Assembly: GCA_033557835.1 (NCBI GenBank)
Contig: JAWQRO010000075.1
Coordinates: 1 to 61,264 of the forward strand
Direction of reading: 5' to 3'
Length of the DNA: 61,264 nt
DNA from: Helochares maculicollis
Lineage: Eukaryota > Arthropoda > Insecta > Coleoptera > Hydrophilidae
The notes beneath the pieces are model-generated. The model worked only from the letters and a program-made list of their open reading frames with translations, was not told where the DNA came from and did not search any database. The translations under genes and the position numbers were made by a program. This document shows, piece after piece, positions 38,161-50,302 of this stretch. Positions within the stretch are counted from its first letter, which is position 1; the number at the start of each line of letters is the position of its first letter.

Positions 38161-39132
38161 ATTTCTTATCGACGAAGCAAGCGAAGCTAGTTAGACTCTT
38201 GATGGTTTTCTACTTTGCGACAAAAATTGCTTACAGAATAAATGAAGCAACTATTTTCTTAAAGGGAATGACTAGAAACCTAATTTATCGTGATAAATAA
38301 ACCTATATTTTCATAAGGAAACCGAAGGTAATAACATATTTCAAGTGCTACTAAAAACAGGAGACAAGAGTAGTCACTAAACAAAGACGCTTTCGCTTCG
38401 CTTACTCGGGATTCTCTCTCTTCACTTGCTCATCCCTCGATGCTTTTAATTTAAACACAATACATTTTTACGAATGGATCTTTCTTTCCTTTCTTGCAAA
38501 ATCGGCTGTATTACAAACTACTTTGCAGTCATAATGTTATCTTTTTGGGGGTAAATGTATTGAAAACAAAGAGACTGCGGCTTATTTCCCCCTTATATAT
38601 CTGGTACAGACGGCACCATGTGTTAATGGATCTCCACCACACAACTTCTCCTGCTTCCTTTCTAGGGTAGGGCATCAGCAAAACGTCAGATTCATTACAG
38701 ATATACTTCTGTGGTTAAATATGTTATTTTTCGTCATTCTCAATATATATTCAGCACATTAAAAAAACTTTTCTTTTTGTATTATACTCATTATACATAC
38801 CATTTTATACAAAATAATAACTAAATAAGTAATGAAAATAAAAAGCTCATATTCCAGTTATAAAGGAGAAATATTTAAATTTGGGTGTTCGTTCTTTTAT
38901 GGAACTTGAGTTAAACAATATATGGCTCATTTATATTAATTTAATATGAAATTTAATAGTTATTAAGTGCCTCAGACATGTAAGAGCAGCTATAAGACAT
39001 CTCATGTGTAGTCAAGTAAATGTATTTAGAATTCAATAAAATTTACCTTTTATGGCAAGCTTCAACTTAAATTCCATCAATTCAAGGCTATACATTTAAC
39101 AATAAAATGCTCTAATTGGCATATAACATCTA
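38161..39132. other. Stretch with no assigned feature
   Basis: A GC-richer block at 38380-38700, with several CTCTC and pyrimidine runs, looks like possible old repeat DNA. Nothing can be named. Confidence 0.35.
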
Positions 39133-40350
39133 CAAGGGTGGTCCGATAAGTACTTAGCCTACAAATGAAAAACGAAAATTTTGGATAGTGGTGATTTATT
39201 TCTCAATACAGTTCTTTCAGCTCTATACATTTGACCCAATGTTGCTCCAACTTCTTTAACCCATCTGAAAAAAAAAACGTTTTTTCGAGGTCTACAAAGT
39301 AGGTCTTCATGGTGGCGATGACCTCATTCGGCTCAAGTTTCTGCCCGGCTAGTGACTTTTTTAACTTTGAAACCAAAAATTGAAGTCGCACGGAGCCAAA
39401 TCTGGAGAGTATGGCGGATGGGTCAATAGTTCGTAGTGCAATTCCATCAATTTGGCCGTGACGACGGTGGAGGTATAAGCCGATGCGTTGTCATGGTGGA
39501 AGAGCACTTTTTTCTTCACCAAATGGGACCGTTTCTTCTGCAAGTCGGCGTTGAATCAGCCCAATAATTCGGTATAGTAGAGCCATGAGACCATTTTGCC
39601 CTTCTTCAGCTAGTCGATGCAGATCACACCTTTTGAAACCTAGAAAACTGTAGTTGTCACCGTTTCGGCAGATAGGATAGTCTTCAACTTCATTTGAGCA
39701 CGTTCGCCGGGTGCAGTCTACTATTTCCTCGGTTTCTGGTGTGTACCAGTAGGTTCATGTTTCGTCGACGGTTACGAAATACTGTTCTGAAGTGATCTCA
39801 CAGTTGTTGTCCAGCGTGAGCAAACGCGGCACCCATCGCGCGGACAGCTTTCTCATGCACAAAATTTCGTGCAGGATATGGCACCTGCCGTCTTTTTAGA
39901 TGCATCCTGTTTCGGATATCTTGCGCACTTTCAATCGGCGGTCTGTCAACACGAATTCGTGAATTTTTGTCACGTTGCCTTCGGTGGTAGCCATTTTTGG
40001 TGCACATGGGCGTAGCTGATCAAAAACCGACGGGCGAACACGTTGAAACTCTAAACTAATTTTTAACGGTCGCCATCGAAGGAGAAGTAACCGTAAACAG
40101 CACCCAAGCGCTCTTTAATTGCGCCGCGCAATTTTTCTTTCATAAACAAGAATCGAATCACCGACCGATATTGCTTTTTCCCCATTTTTCTATATTCCGC
40201 GCACACACCCGCTTCCACATGCGGTCAAAACAAAACTACGAGTCCGAATTGGTCGAAATTTTAACAGTAGTCATCTACACGATAGTAAATCTCTCCTACG
40301 ATACTGACATCATCGGGCGGTGCGGCTGAGTACTTATCGGGCGGCCCTCG
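39133..40350 (-). mobile_element. Mariner element, family 2 copy a, full length but broken
   Basis: Terminal repeats are CAAGGGTGGTCCGATAAGTA on the left and, reverse-complemented, CGAGGGCCGCCCGATAAGTA on the right. TA flanks both ends (39131-39132 and 40351-40352). Length is 1218 bp. The minus strand encodes the transposase in pieces. The N-terminus is MGKKQYRSVIRFLF (near 40180). The segment MHLKRRQVPYPARNFVHEKA (39850-39900) lies in the linker. KKVLFHHDNASAYTS (near 39500) holds the second catalytic aspartate, and HPPYSPDLAPCDF (near 39410) the third. LEKTFFFSDGLKKLEQHW (about 39250) is the C-terminus. Two overlapping frames, 39203-39391 and 39361-39543, show a frameshift right after the PPYSPD block. 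More stops occur upstream. Confidence 0.94.
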
Positions 40351-42981
40351 TAAGCCGGCAAGAAGTTGATCGCAAAGATTGCCTATAAAGACACAACCGG
40401 CTAAGTTCAACTCGAAATTGAAGGTAACTCACATTTGTATTTTATAATAGATGCCATATGAAAATATAATTAACCGAAAAGTTACAAACAAGGCACTTGA
40501 AGCCAGGTAGGCAAACTTTTAAATTTTATGTTAGGGAAATATCAATTCTAATGAATATATAAGCCATAAAATGTTTTACTTTTCTTAGACATTCATCGAT
40601 TTCGTTTTGGCGAAATGACATTCCAATATGAAAGTCCTTAACAAAAACGTACGACAATAAAAATATATATTCCTTGTACATTTTGAGGCAAGTGGATATA
40701 TAATTTTACGAGGCAGATAAATCCCGAATGAATTTATTGCTAGCGAATATTTTAGTATCGAAAAAATGACAGTTCAGGAACTCTATTGACTGAAGAAATG
40801 AAATTCGTTCAATTTAGTAAATCTCTTGATAGGATTTATACCAGAATGAATATTTCAATACATAAGAGCGCATTTATTGATCCCTCTCTCTACGCTAGAG
40901 CACCTTCACGTTTTTCTTTACAGGTCATAGGTCTTAATGTTGTTATCTTTAATGTATGCAAATTTCATTATGCTGATGTATAGACTCTCATTTATCAGTT
41001 GATAGCTACGCGAGACGATAAGATGGAAAAGATGGAGCTGTTTGTTAATAATATCGTCATTTATTACAGCATGTTGCGACTTGAACACATAATCTCCACA
41101 TTATTACAATTCTGGTGTCATTTTAGGGTTTTTCAATTTTAATTATTGGTTGCAATTGTGACAACACAAATACGTCTGCAGATTTATTAGCTCCTCAAGA
41201 AATTTTTAATCAGAAGCAAAGTAAACTAAAAGTCAGAGCAGCGACTCACTGTTGTAAATTTGTAATTAAGGACAGCTGTATTGATTGCCTTATAGACCTA
41301 TCTTAAAAATCCATCAAAGTGATGAACATTTGCTTAATTATTGTCGCCAGACACACAAACGGTTTTACGTAAGCAAGGGTATTTGTATGTTACCACGAGG
41401 CAATCCTAGAGGATCAATAAGATGAAACTAATCGTTTAGACCAACTAGATCTATGCAAATTAACATTTGGGACAGAATTGATTTAACTGTGCAATTATTG
41501 AAATCAATCAATTCAGGTGAAATGAATCTATTTGACCAAACAACGTTGCTTAATGCTTGTATTAGACTTAATTAGTTGGGGTGAGCTGGGTATTTGAACG
41601 TTCTAAAATTTCAATATAATTATTAAAATAAAATGTGTATAAATAGCGCCTTGCAAGTTTGCAGCAAAGCGAATCTTTAGAATAATTAATTAAAATTTTC
41701 AAACAAAACAACCCTTTCTTACGCCGAAAGAGAAAAACGGAAAATAGCAGATTTTACAAGGTTCCCGTGACATTCTATTTACGTTGTTTAAGACGCAAAT
41801 TATAAATTGCATTCTATTTAGTAAACGTGCATTTTTTAAAACTTATTTTTTTCTCACTGTCGAGGAAAAAATAATCAAGCTGCAGAAAAGCGATTGTGCG
41901 GTTACTCAAGCTCCAACTAAAACAATCTGCATCCATACATTCTTCACGAGTAGATCAGAAAGAGTTCATAAGTTGTCAGCTGCAATGTGTAAAACCCATT
42001 ATAAATTCATTACCACGCACTTGCGCGGTGTAGCGGGAATATCCTTGTTTTATTAAAAATTCGTTTAACCTTAATATAGTTAAAAGGAGTTCAATGTAAA
42101 AGCATTTGCATTAAGATTACTATCGGCGATAGTTTCATACGACATCGCATCGTATTTTCATAGGAGAAGCGATAAAAAGGAAACGATTTTGCAGTTTTAT
42201 GCTCAATAATTTTCTTGCTCCCTGATCCGAAAGTTTGGTGAGCGAAAATAATAACTTCGATTTCTTGCCAGTCTTAAGTTGTCAGGAATAAAGAGTCGAA
42301 GTAATGCTTTTTCGATAATCGTACCTTTGAATTTTTCACCAACTATAAACAAAGGTGTATTTGCGTGTTCGCTCTGGCGCCTCCCTTAGAGCCCCGAGGC
42401 GTAGCCTAAGCTTCCCTATTACATATTTCAGTAGGAGAGGCTGAAAATATTCGCGGCTGATGCCGCGTTTCAATTCCATATTTACTCGGGAGAATTGAGG
42501 AGCACCGTGTCCGTTAGTTGTAGCCTCAAGCTCACCTCTGCAAAATAAATGTCCATAAAATACTTACATATACGTTCGGTGTCGAGACATCTGCTGGTAG
42601 AGAGCGAGTCGCGAAGTTCTTAGTACCGACCTAACAACGAAACGGTATTGACGATTTCAACTCGCGGACTCCGGTAAGTCGCTCTAATACGCAATTCCAG
42701 TGAACATTTTTGGTTGTGCGAAATAAATACTCCGGCCAAATCGGCTTAGAGCGCTTCAGTCACCGTAAGTAAAAACTTTTAATTCATGGCAACGCTCAAA
42801 ATTAACTTTTAAGCCATTAAAAACACAATGACATCATTGGATGACACACATACTGCTGTCTGACTGGTGCATCTATATTATTTTATCGAGCGAACGTTGC
42901 CCTACTTATCAGTTCTTAGTGATAGATTTTAAATTATGATGTAGTATTCTTAGTTATGACTTCCAATTACTGTCATTTTAT
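40351..42981. other. Stretch with one GC-rich block, no assigned gene
   Basis: From 42360 to 42780 composition becomes clearly GC-richer. It contains splice-like sites on both strands. On the plus strand there are GTAAGT donors at 42672 and 42765. On the minus strand an acceptor ATTTATTTTGCAG precedes a ~52-bp open stretch (about 42497-42545). No exon can be confirmed. The rest is AT-rich. Confidence 0.35.
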
Positions 42982-43230
42982 CGCATTTTTACATTCCCGT
43001 ATTACTGTGTGTATGTAAACACGATGGCAGTCAGCTCGTTTGAGGAGGAAATTTGGCATATTGTTCTCGCAAAATTGTAGATCCGCATCTACTTTTGAGG
43101 CACGTAGGACCACTTAAAGTACCAGTTTACCTATACAGTTTTGAATTTTTTTCAAACACACTAAACTTTACATTAAATTAAATTGAAACTAAGCCATGCG
43201 CTTGAAATTTCTTGCAAGTCTTAAATACCA
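42982..43230 (+). repeat. Dispersed repeat copy, internal part
   Basis: From ATTCCCGTATTACTGTGTGT through TATGTAAACACGATGGCAGTC and TTTTGAGGCACGTAG, this block matches the reverse complement of 47890-48105 at moderate identity (for example TATGTAAACACGATAGCGGTC and TTTTGAGGCATGTAG there). The initial TTCCCGTATTA joins directly to the GTGTGT tract, so this copy lacks the roughly 130 bp that separates them in the other copy. Confidence 0.75.
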
Positions 43231-43431
43231 CAAAATACTAACAGATACAACGTTTCAACATGATGAGAGCACCGTAAGTGCCATTTTTAAATTTTGAAAA
43301 TTTCATTTTTAGCAAATCTTGTAATAAAAAGTTTTGCAAAATTGTTACAAAAGTGCTGAACATTTTAAAATAACCTATTATATATAGTTCCGTGTAAATT
43401 GAATAACCAGAAATGGGACTTTACCCGCACA

Positions 43432-43585
43432 AATTTAATTTTTATACTCCCGTATTACTATACGAAGATTAGTAAAGGGCAAGTTTTGCGATAATAAAAA
43501 GTCGATCTTGAGATTTTGACCAGTCTCCGCGTTTTATATGCTCCTGAATCCATTTTTGACGTGATGTCTGTGTGTGAAAGGGGTT
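43432..43585 (+). repeat. Dispersed repeat copy, terminal part
   Basis: AATTTTTATACTCCCGTATT, then ACTATACGAAGATTAGTAAAG and, farther on, GAGATTTTGAC, TGAATCCATTTTTGAC and GTCTGTGTGTG. This matches the reverse complement of 48105-48248. It appears to be the terminal part that is missing from the neighbouring fragment at 42982-43230. Confidence 0.75.
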
Positions 43586-43654
43586 TTATCTCCCTCTTCC
43601 TTACCCCCCCCCCATCAGTTGCTCTCCATTTCTCATTACAAATTAATCATTAAA

Positions 43655-44755
43655 ATGGCGCTTTCTCTCAACAACTGTAAAACGTGTAAAATGAGCTTTC
43701 AGTACAGCCGATCTCAGTTTAGCCCTCAATGAAAACTGCCAATCTAAGTTTCTAACGTTCAAAAAACACTAAAAGTGTCAGCTAACCACCAATTAAATGA
43801 ACCTAAAGAAAATCCATCAACAACATATTTGGTTTACATATGAAATCTTAGGTCTTGGTTGACGCTATTAATAGCAGAATGATTCTGGATGTTAGAAGCT
43901 TAAATTGACACTCTTAATTGGGAGGGAAGTTTGAATCGAAAGCGCAGCTAAAACACATTCACAAATACACTTTCTTGAATAATTATATTTTTATGCCAAC
44001 ATTCGATTGTATTTCACAATTCAAAAGACCAATAAACTCAGGTTGAATTAAGGAATCTTCTATAATAAACTGTAACTAGCAAAATGTGTAATCTTACTTT
44101 TAAATCCTTTGAAAAACCTATTCTAGAATTTGATTTTGCTTACACTTTTGAAACGTGAACTCCAATCAAATCTCGACACAAAAATATATTTAATCAAGAA
44201 AGAGAATTTTTATTCCAACATCTACAAAACGTGTAAGCTGCCGATTTGAGTTTCGCTGTTTCATTAAGAGTGTCAACCTAAGCTTCTTACATTCATAAGA
44301 ATTTTCTTACTAAACGTGGCTACAAACTTTTTACTAAATGAACCTTAAAGAAATAAATTGACCACAGCATTGCTTCTCGTATCAACGAATGTGGCCATTA
44401 TAATATATAATAAAAGTCTTAGTTGTCGCTGAATATCCAAATGATTCTGAATGTTAGACGCTTACGTCAACCCTCTTAAGAACGGAATGTTTCTGAAAGT
44501 TAAAAGCTTAGATTGGCGCCCTTAAAAACAGAATGTTGCTGAAGGTTAGAAGCTTACATTCTTAACAGCGGAATTTTTCTGGTTGTTAGGTTGACACTCT
44601 CGAGAGTGGAGCTCTAATCGGCTGCGCCGATGGCGCAGCAAACATTTTTTGTAGATGTAAATATACATGACGATTTATAAATGTTCTTGATTTGTCATAT
44701 TTTTGTTTCAATATTCGATGGTAGGTTATGATTCAAAAGAATAAATAAAATAAAA
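43655..44755 (+). repeat. Tandem duplication of a ~550-bp unit with an internal short-repeat expansion
   Basis: Unit A (43655-44205) and unit B (44206-44755) share markers in the same order: AACGTGTAA (43681, 44228), CCTAAAGAAA versus CCTTAAAGAAA (43801, 44343), TGATTCTGGATGTTAGAAG versus TGATTCTGAATGTTAGACG (43880, 44442), and ATTCGATTGTA...ATTCAAAAGA versus ATTCGATGGTA...ATTCAAAAGA. Unit B has about four diverged copies of a ~40-46 bp subunit (GAATGTT-CTGAA-GTTAGAAGCTTA, 44438-44606), where unit A has one. A perfect hairpin CTGCGCC-GAT-GGCGCAG lies at 44622-44638. No coding sequence is seen. Confidence 0.8.
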
Positions 44756-46357
44756 AAATTAGTTGTTATTTTTGAAACAATTTAAAAATGCGTCCATTAA
44801 TTTCGCAAATAATTTATTTCATTTATGTCTTGTCGGAAATGTTGAGTGGAGAAACTCCTTATTTGTTATTCCATTTCCAAATTTGCTCACGCCAGTTTCC
44901 GATTATCAAACTGTTTCGTTTCCATATACCCATTTGGTTCCGCATGCACATCTTATTTGCAAGATTTCGAAAAGATATTCCCTTGGTGATTCCAGAAAAT
45001 TCGAATGCAATGCGGGAAGACAACAAAAGAACCTTACTGCCACTGCAGGCTCGATGCAGATACATTTGTGGAAGGTTAGAGGTAGTAAACTTTAAAAATT
45101 GATCTTGCATAGGAGCCAACGTTCGAGCCAAAAGAGCAGTAAATTCCGTCTTGGGGTAATGAATGTCTTACAATATCCTGCACTCAGTAGTTGAAAGTAA
45201 ATTGAAAAAAATTGGAGTCGGCCGCAGTAAGATTTACTTCGGGTGGATGATACTTTTTTCTGTGAGCTGGCGAATCCTCTTAATTTATTAGCAAGACACA
45301 CGTACCCTAGTTTTTTAATTAGGATTAAGCACTCTTTCCGTTTTGGGTAGCAACAAGACTCCCGCGAACGTTCGCGTGTCTATTGGAGGGCAATAAAATG
45401 ACCAGCAGACCTTCATTATCTTTTTGCGGCGGAAAAGTTAATTTTCATTCCTGGAAATAACCCCGAGACTAGTTGTCATAGATCTTTATTGATCCCTTCC
45501 AAATTTACGCTCACTGGAAACTTTTAATACCCTTGGACAGCCGGCGTTCTTTAAACTCTATATCTGTAGCGCACAACATTCACCGACCTTAACCCTGTTT
45601 AACAAGCAGTATATTTATAGTATAAATTTATGACGTATTGAAATGCACATGCTAATGGCACTCGATTTTATAGTTCTTCGTTCTGAGCAATTAGCTGATG
45701 ATTTGCACGTACTCGCCTCTTACTGACTTAATCTTTATTTAAGAAAACCCAAGCTAAAATTAAGAATTTTTCTTCAAAGCGTTTTCAATTGTTAATACCC
45801 ACGACGAGGCAGTAAGCCCATGAATTCGGGTAAATATTTTCGACAGTGTAGCTAGTTGCCTACAAGAAAAATAAATTCAAACGATTCTAATACAGTATTG
45901 ACATCTTCGTCCGTGTGAACTTTCGTGATTGGTGACAGACGTACCTTGCGGACTGTTGTTTGGGCACATTTTAAAATTTTCGTCCCATAAATAATGATTA
46001 AGGGTTTAATGCTGAAATATTTAACACGGCAGCATTAGGATATTAATAAAGTATTCAAGGATTTCCAATTAGTTATTTTATATTTAGCCGTATTAACTTA
46101 ATGTGAATATTTAATTTCTTCATTACAATCAAGGCTCTGACTTGAAGCACATTAAATAAGTGAAATGTTTAAAAATATCTTAACCTACGATTAAAAAAAC
46201 GTCACTTTTTTATTTTTAGGAAACATTTGAAATTACTACATTATTTAATCATGAACCTTTTTAGAATTTTTTCAAACAACTCCTAGACGCGCTCTAATAT
46301 GCTCCATGAGCATATTAACTGTTTAGGGAAAGTTAACACATCACCTAAAATATATGA
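44756..46357. other. Stretch with balanced composition, no assigned gene
   Basis: 44763-45300 has overlapping frames of 69-110 codons on both strands. None has a known motif, and the presence of several long frames at once argues for GC composition rather than coding. The remainder to 46357 is AT-rich. Confidence 0.4.
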
Positions 46358-47308
46358 TGAGGTTGTCCAATTATTTTTGCGGTTCGATAAGAAAAATACA
46401 ATTTTATGGTTTCAAATACACTTTATTATTCATCATAATCTCCCTGAACATCAATACACTTGTTCCAACGAGATTCCAATTTATGAACTCCATTCCTGAA
46501 ATAATAATCTGGAAGGGCTGTAAAATATGCTTCGACATGATCTCATCGTTTGATAAAAATTTCCACGCATAATTTTTCTAGTTCTGAGAACAGCTGGAAA
46601 CCGCTAGTGAATACGATGGATGTTCCAACAATTTGTACTTTAATTAATGGATTTTAACCATTGTCAAAATGCTCTTGTGTCACAGTGCATTGTTCTGATG
46701 AAAAAGGATGTTTTTCTTCAATAAACGGGGTCTTTTTTCACGAATTTTTTCTTCAGCTGGCTTATAAGGTTACAATAATATTCAGAATCTATTGTTTTAC
46801 CAGTTTGCAAGTAATTCACAAATTTTTTTTTCGCATCCCGAAAAACTGAAGCTGACAACTTTTTGGCAGATTTCTAGACACGAACTTGTTACAATGCCGA
46901 AGAACCAGATTCACACCACTGTTTAGCCTCTTGTTTTGATTCAGGATCACGGTGGCAGATCAAAGTCTCATCCATAGTGAGGAATCGATGCAAAAATTCA
47001 CTTTATACTTTTAAAAACGCTCTAAATGTTGCTAAAAAAGTCGAATTCGATTGTGTTTTTGTTCCATTATTAGCCAATGCGGTATTTCAGTAAAAATATT
47101 GCTTACGCTGCCTAATGTGATATCATGTATTGTTGCTACAATTTCTGGTGTTTTGAAGGTCCTTGACGAGGATCGTTTTCAAAAGTTGTACGACCACGTT
47201 TAAATTTAGCAACCCTTCCATGTTTCAACAGTACTAATTGAAGGAGAAGACACACTCAACATTCGTTCATAAATTTCCTTTGCTTTTAACCTTCCAAAAA
47301 TAAAAATC

Positions 47309-47501
47309 TGGAGTGTCTCCACTCAACATTCCCGTATATGTACGACATAAAATTACCTGCGATTAATAATAATAAAACTAGTAACACTTACATTCGCTTC
47401 AAAACTAAAAGCAAAAGTTTTAATATTCATAATTAACATTAACTGTAATGCCTATATTCAACACATTAATATATTCATAAGGAATATTTTTTATATTCCT
47501 T

Positions 47502-47556
<55 letters not shown>

Positions 47557-48247
47557 GCTGAACAAGTCCGCAATATAGAACGTTTGTAAATATCCTTTGC
47601 GAAGGCTTGAATTTTAAAATGTGAATTCATAACCGAAGGAAGGTTTCAATTTTAAAATATAAATTCCCAGATAAAAAATGAAATTTATGAGGGTAAATTC
47701 CCACTTCCGAATTTCAAATTTACATGAAGTATTTGTTATTGCTATATTTTCCATATTTAGCATTTTTGTAACATTTTTTATTCCAAACCCTACTAAAATT
47801 GGAATTTTTAAAATTATAAAAATAGCACTTCCCGTGCTCCGATCATGTTAAAAATTTGTTTCTGCGAGTTTTTTTTTATAATTAAGATGTTTACGAAATT
47901 TCAGTTGGATTGCTTAACTTTAAAGACTACTTTACTTGTAAAAATGTAAAAACTGTGTCGGTAAACGGGTACTTCTGGTAATTCTACATGCCTCAAAAGT
48001 TGATACAGATCTAAGTTTTTGCGATAATGACCAAATGCCAAATTTCATCGCTCCAGCTCAAACAGTCTGACCGCTATCGTGTTTACATACTTACACACAC
48101 ACACACAGACAACATGCCAAAGATGGTCAAAATGGATTCAAGGCCACTCAAAACGTGAAGATCCGTCAAAATCTCGTGGTCGAATTTTTTCATAGTCCCA
48201 ATACCTTCTCTTTACTATACTTCGTATAGTATACGGGAATATAAAAA
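47309..48247. mobile_element. Unclassified ~0.94 kb insertion inside a mariner
   Basis: Comparison with the other family 1 copies shows that ATAAAAATTCAATCACTGC should be continuous. Here ATAAAAAT (47300-47307) is followed by foreign DNA, and ATAAAAAT recurs at 48241-48248 before TCAATCACTGC, consistent with a 7-8 bp target duplication. Near the ends are CATTCCCGTATATGTACG and, in inverse orientation at the right end, ATTCCCGTATACTATACG, a possible terminal inverted repeat. The insert holds a 50-bp (TA)n run and the repeat shared with 42982-43585. No open frame of use is present, so it looks non-autonomous. Confidence 0.7.
47506..47555. repeat. (TA)25 microsatellite
   Basis: Fifty bases of perfect TA repeat, the longest pure run in the window, inside the insertion that splits the family 1 mariner. 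Confidence 0.95.
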
Positions 48248-48435
48248 TTCAATCACTGCAGGATACTTGATTTTTCCATTGCAAAAAATATTGTAACACG
48301 TCGATACTAAATGAATTGACAGTCTGAAATGAAACTTCACATACTAACATATGAAGGCTGTATCAATATGACTAAAAAATTAGGCCAGTAGCAACGCTCT
48401 TTCTTACCGACCCGAAAGCTTTCTGAACAACCTAA

Positions 48436-49138
48436 TATGCTCGATGATCAAATCGAATGCTTCGAGCAAATTGAAATATCACCTAAAGCTTGAGATTTAC
48501 AAAAGTATATCACTTGCAGTTACATCCGACAGTAAGATAGCTTTATAGCATTGTACAAATCTCCTAAAAATACATCTCAAAGAGATTCTTAAAATGAATT
48601 AATCCAAAACGATGAGAAATATTGGTTTGTCGTATAGTACTCTCTCTGTCTCAAATGATGGTGTTTTGTTTAGAACACTAACATTTCTACTCTGTTCCAA
48701 ATTATGGCATACAAACATGAACTTGCAAGCTTTCAATTTTTTCGTCTAGAGTTTCTGGCAACTTGTGATGCTGAAGCTGAATGGAATGAGTTGGAGATCT
48801 CAAACATTCAAATTCTCATTATTTGTTGGCTCTGATTTAAATTAGATATTCCTTCCAGTTTTTGTTCCCTCATTAAGCAGAACTTCATTAGCAGAACAAC
48901 CTAGTTTAAAATTCAATGGTATTGTCAGATTCGATGAGCTTAGCCACTTATGTTCCCTTTTCTCGGTATTTACTGTTTCTTTCAATAGGTTTTTAATAGC
49001 GAAAGATCTACTTTTTCTTCAAAATACTGCTTTTAAGCTGAATCATTCTTCTGTCTGGCAACTGCAGCCATGATCATAGCGTTAGTATCAGAACTCTTGT
49101 CCGGGCCCTTGCTCATCAAGCAGAAGGCGTTCGTTTTA
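48436..49138. other. Stretch with no assigned feature
   Basis: AT-rich spacer between two mariner elements, with no frame or repeat that I can support. Confidence 0.4.
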
Positions 49139-50302
49139 CCAGGTGCGCAAGTTTAAAATGTCGTTTTATTGTCAAGAGATGGCGCATGAAATCTATTGAA
49201 GTAACTTTTGGAACCCAAAGCGCCATTTTTTTGGTAATACTGCCCACTACAAAACGTCATATTCGTTTAGTTGTTTACCAGTTAGTAGCATATTTCTTTT
49301 TCGTGTTAAACATGTCGAATGTTGAGCCAAGTAAAACCATTTGCGGCATGTAATGATTTTCTTGTCGGAAAGTCATCGAATTCTTATATTCAACGTTTCA
49401 AAAGCGGAGATTTCAACGTTATTGACAAAGAATGTGAAAATCGACCAAAAAATTTGAAGACGACGAATTACAAGTACTTTTGAACGACGTCGATACACAA
49501 ATACAACAAATGATGACAGAGCAGTTGAATTTGGAAAACTCAAAAGGTTGGAAAATGGGTTCCACACAAACTGAACGAACGTCAGATGGAAAGACGGAAA
49601 TCTGTGTGCGAAATGCTGCATTTACACCACAAACGAAAGGGTTTTGCAACGAGTTGTAACTAGCGATGAAAATGGATATATTTTGTGAATTCCAAACGTA
49701 AGAAATAGTGGGTAACGCCAAGACAACCATTAACATCGAGTACAAAACGCTTTGGAAAGAAGACAATGATGTGTGTAGTGGGATCAGAAGGGAGTCGTGT
49801 TTTACGAGCTTCTCAAACCTGGCGAAACAGATAATACTGTCCGCTGCCGATAACAAATGAACAATTTAAACCACGAATTCATCGAAAAACGCCCAAAATG
49901 GGCTCGAAGACACGGCAAACTCATTCTGCAGCATGACAACGCTCCTGCACATTCAACCAAAGTGGTCAAAGAAACGATTTCTTCGCTTGGTTGAGAACTC
50001 CTACCCCATCCGCCGTATTCACCAGACCTGGCGCCTTCTGATTATCACTTCTTCTCATCGATGAGACATTCACTTGCTGAGCAACACTTCAAGACTTTCG
50101 AGGATGTACAAAAATGGCTCGATGAATGGATATTAAAGAAAGTTGAGGGTTTCTTTTGGAATGGTATACATAATTTGCCTAAGAAATGGATAGAATGAGT
50201 AAAACGCAAGGGCCAATACTTTGAATAAAAAATGTTTTACCATTGTTTTTAAATAATTGCGTATTTTTTAAGAAAAAAAACATTTTTTACTTGCGCACCT
50301 AG
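49139..50302 (+). mobile_element. Mariner element, mauritiana-like ends, full length but broken
   Basis: Terminal repeats CCAGGTGCGCAAGT (left) and CTAGGTGCGCAAGT (reverse complement of the right end), flanked by TA at 49137-49138 and 50303-50304. Length is 1164 bp. The plus strand encodes, across frames, a start MSNVEPSK (49312), a linker with RRWKMG-type residues, LQRVVTSDENGYIL (first catalytic aspartate, near 49655), KTMMCVWWDQKGVVFYELL (about 49765), HGKLILQHDNAPAHSTK (about 49910-49960, second aspartate), LLPHPPYSPDLAPSDYHFF (about 50000-50050, third aspartate) and a C-terminus near KRKGQYFE (about 50205). The three DD34D aspartates are still readable. However, there are several frameshifts, and stops such as TAATGA near 49350. 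The 145-codon minus frame here is an antisense shadow. Confidence 0.94.

Larger units (their letters stand above)
46358..48435 (-). mobile_element. Mariner element, family 1 copy e, split by an insertion
   Basis: The left end GAGGTTGTCCAATTATTTTT and the right end (reverse complement TAGGTTGTTCAGAAAG) are family 1 terminal repeats. The minus strand carries transposase pieces in order. A decayed N-terminal half (47040-47300) is followed by the FRDAKK/NYLQTGK-type centre (about 46800). The second catalytic region, FFIRTMHCDTRAF, lies near 46680-46720, and a decayed C-terminus follows (46400-46560). Unlike the 9165 copy, the catalytic segment is still present. The total of about 2.08 kb is explained by ~0.94 kb of foreign DNA at 47309-48247. 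The rest adds to about 1.14 kb. Many stops and frameshifts. Confidence 0.88.

Noticed and set aside
44763..45131. Three overlapping frames of 90-110 codons on both strands
   Set aside because: Simultaneous long frames in several phases point to base composition. None has a motif.
49419..49856. 145-codon minus-strand frame, the longest in the window
   Set aside because: It lies wholly inside the 49139-50302 mariner and is antisense to the transposase, whose motifs (CVWWDQKGVVFYELL and others) read on the plus strand.
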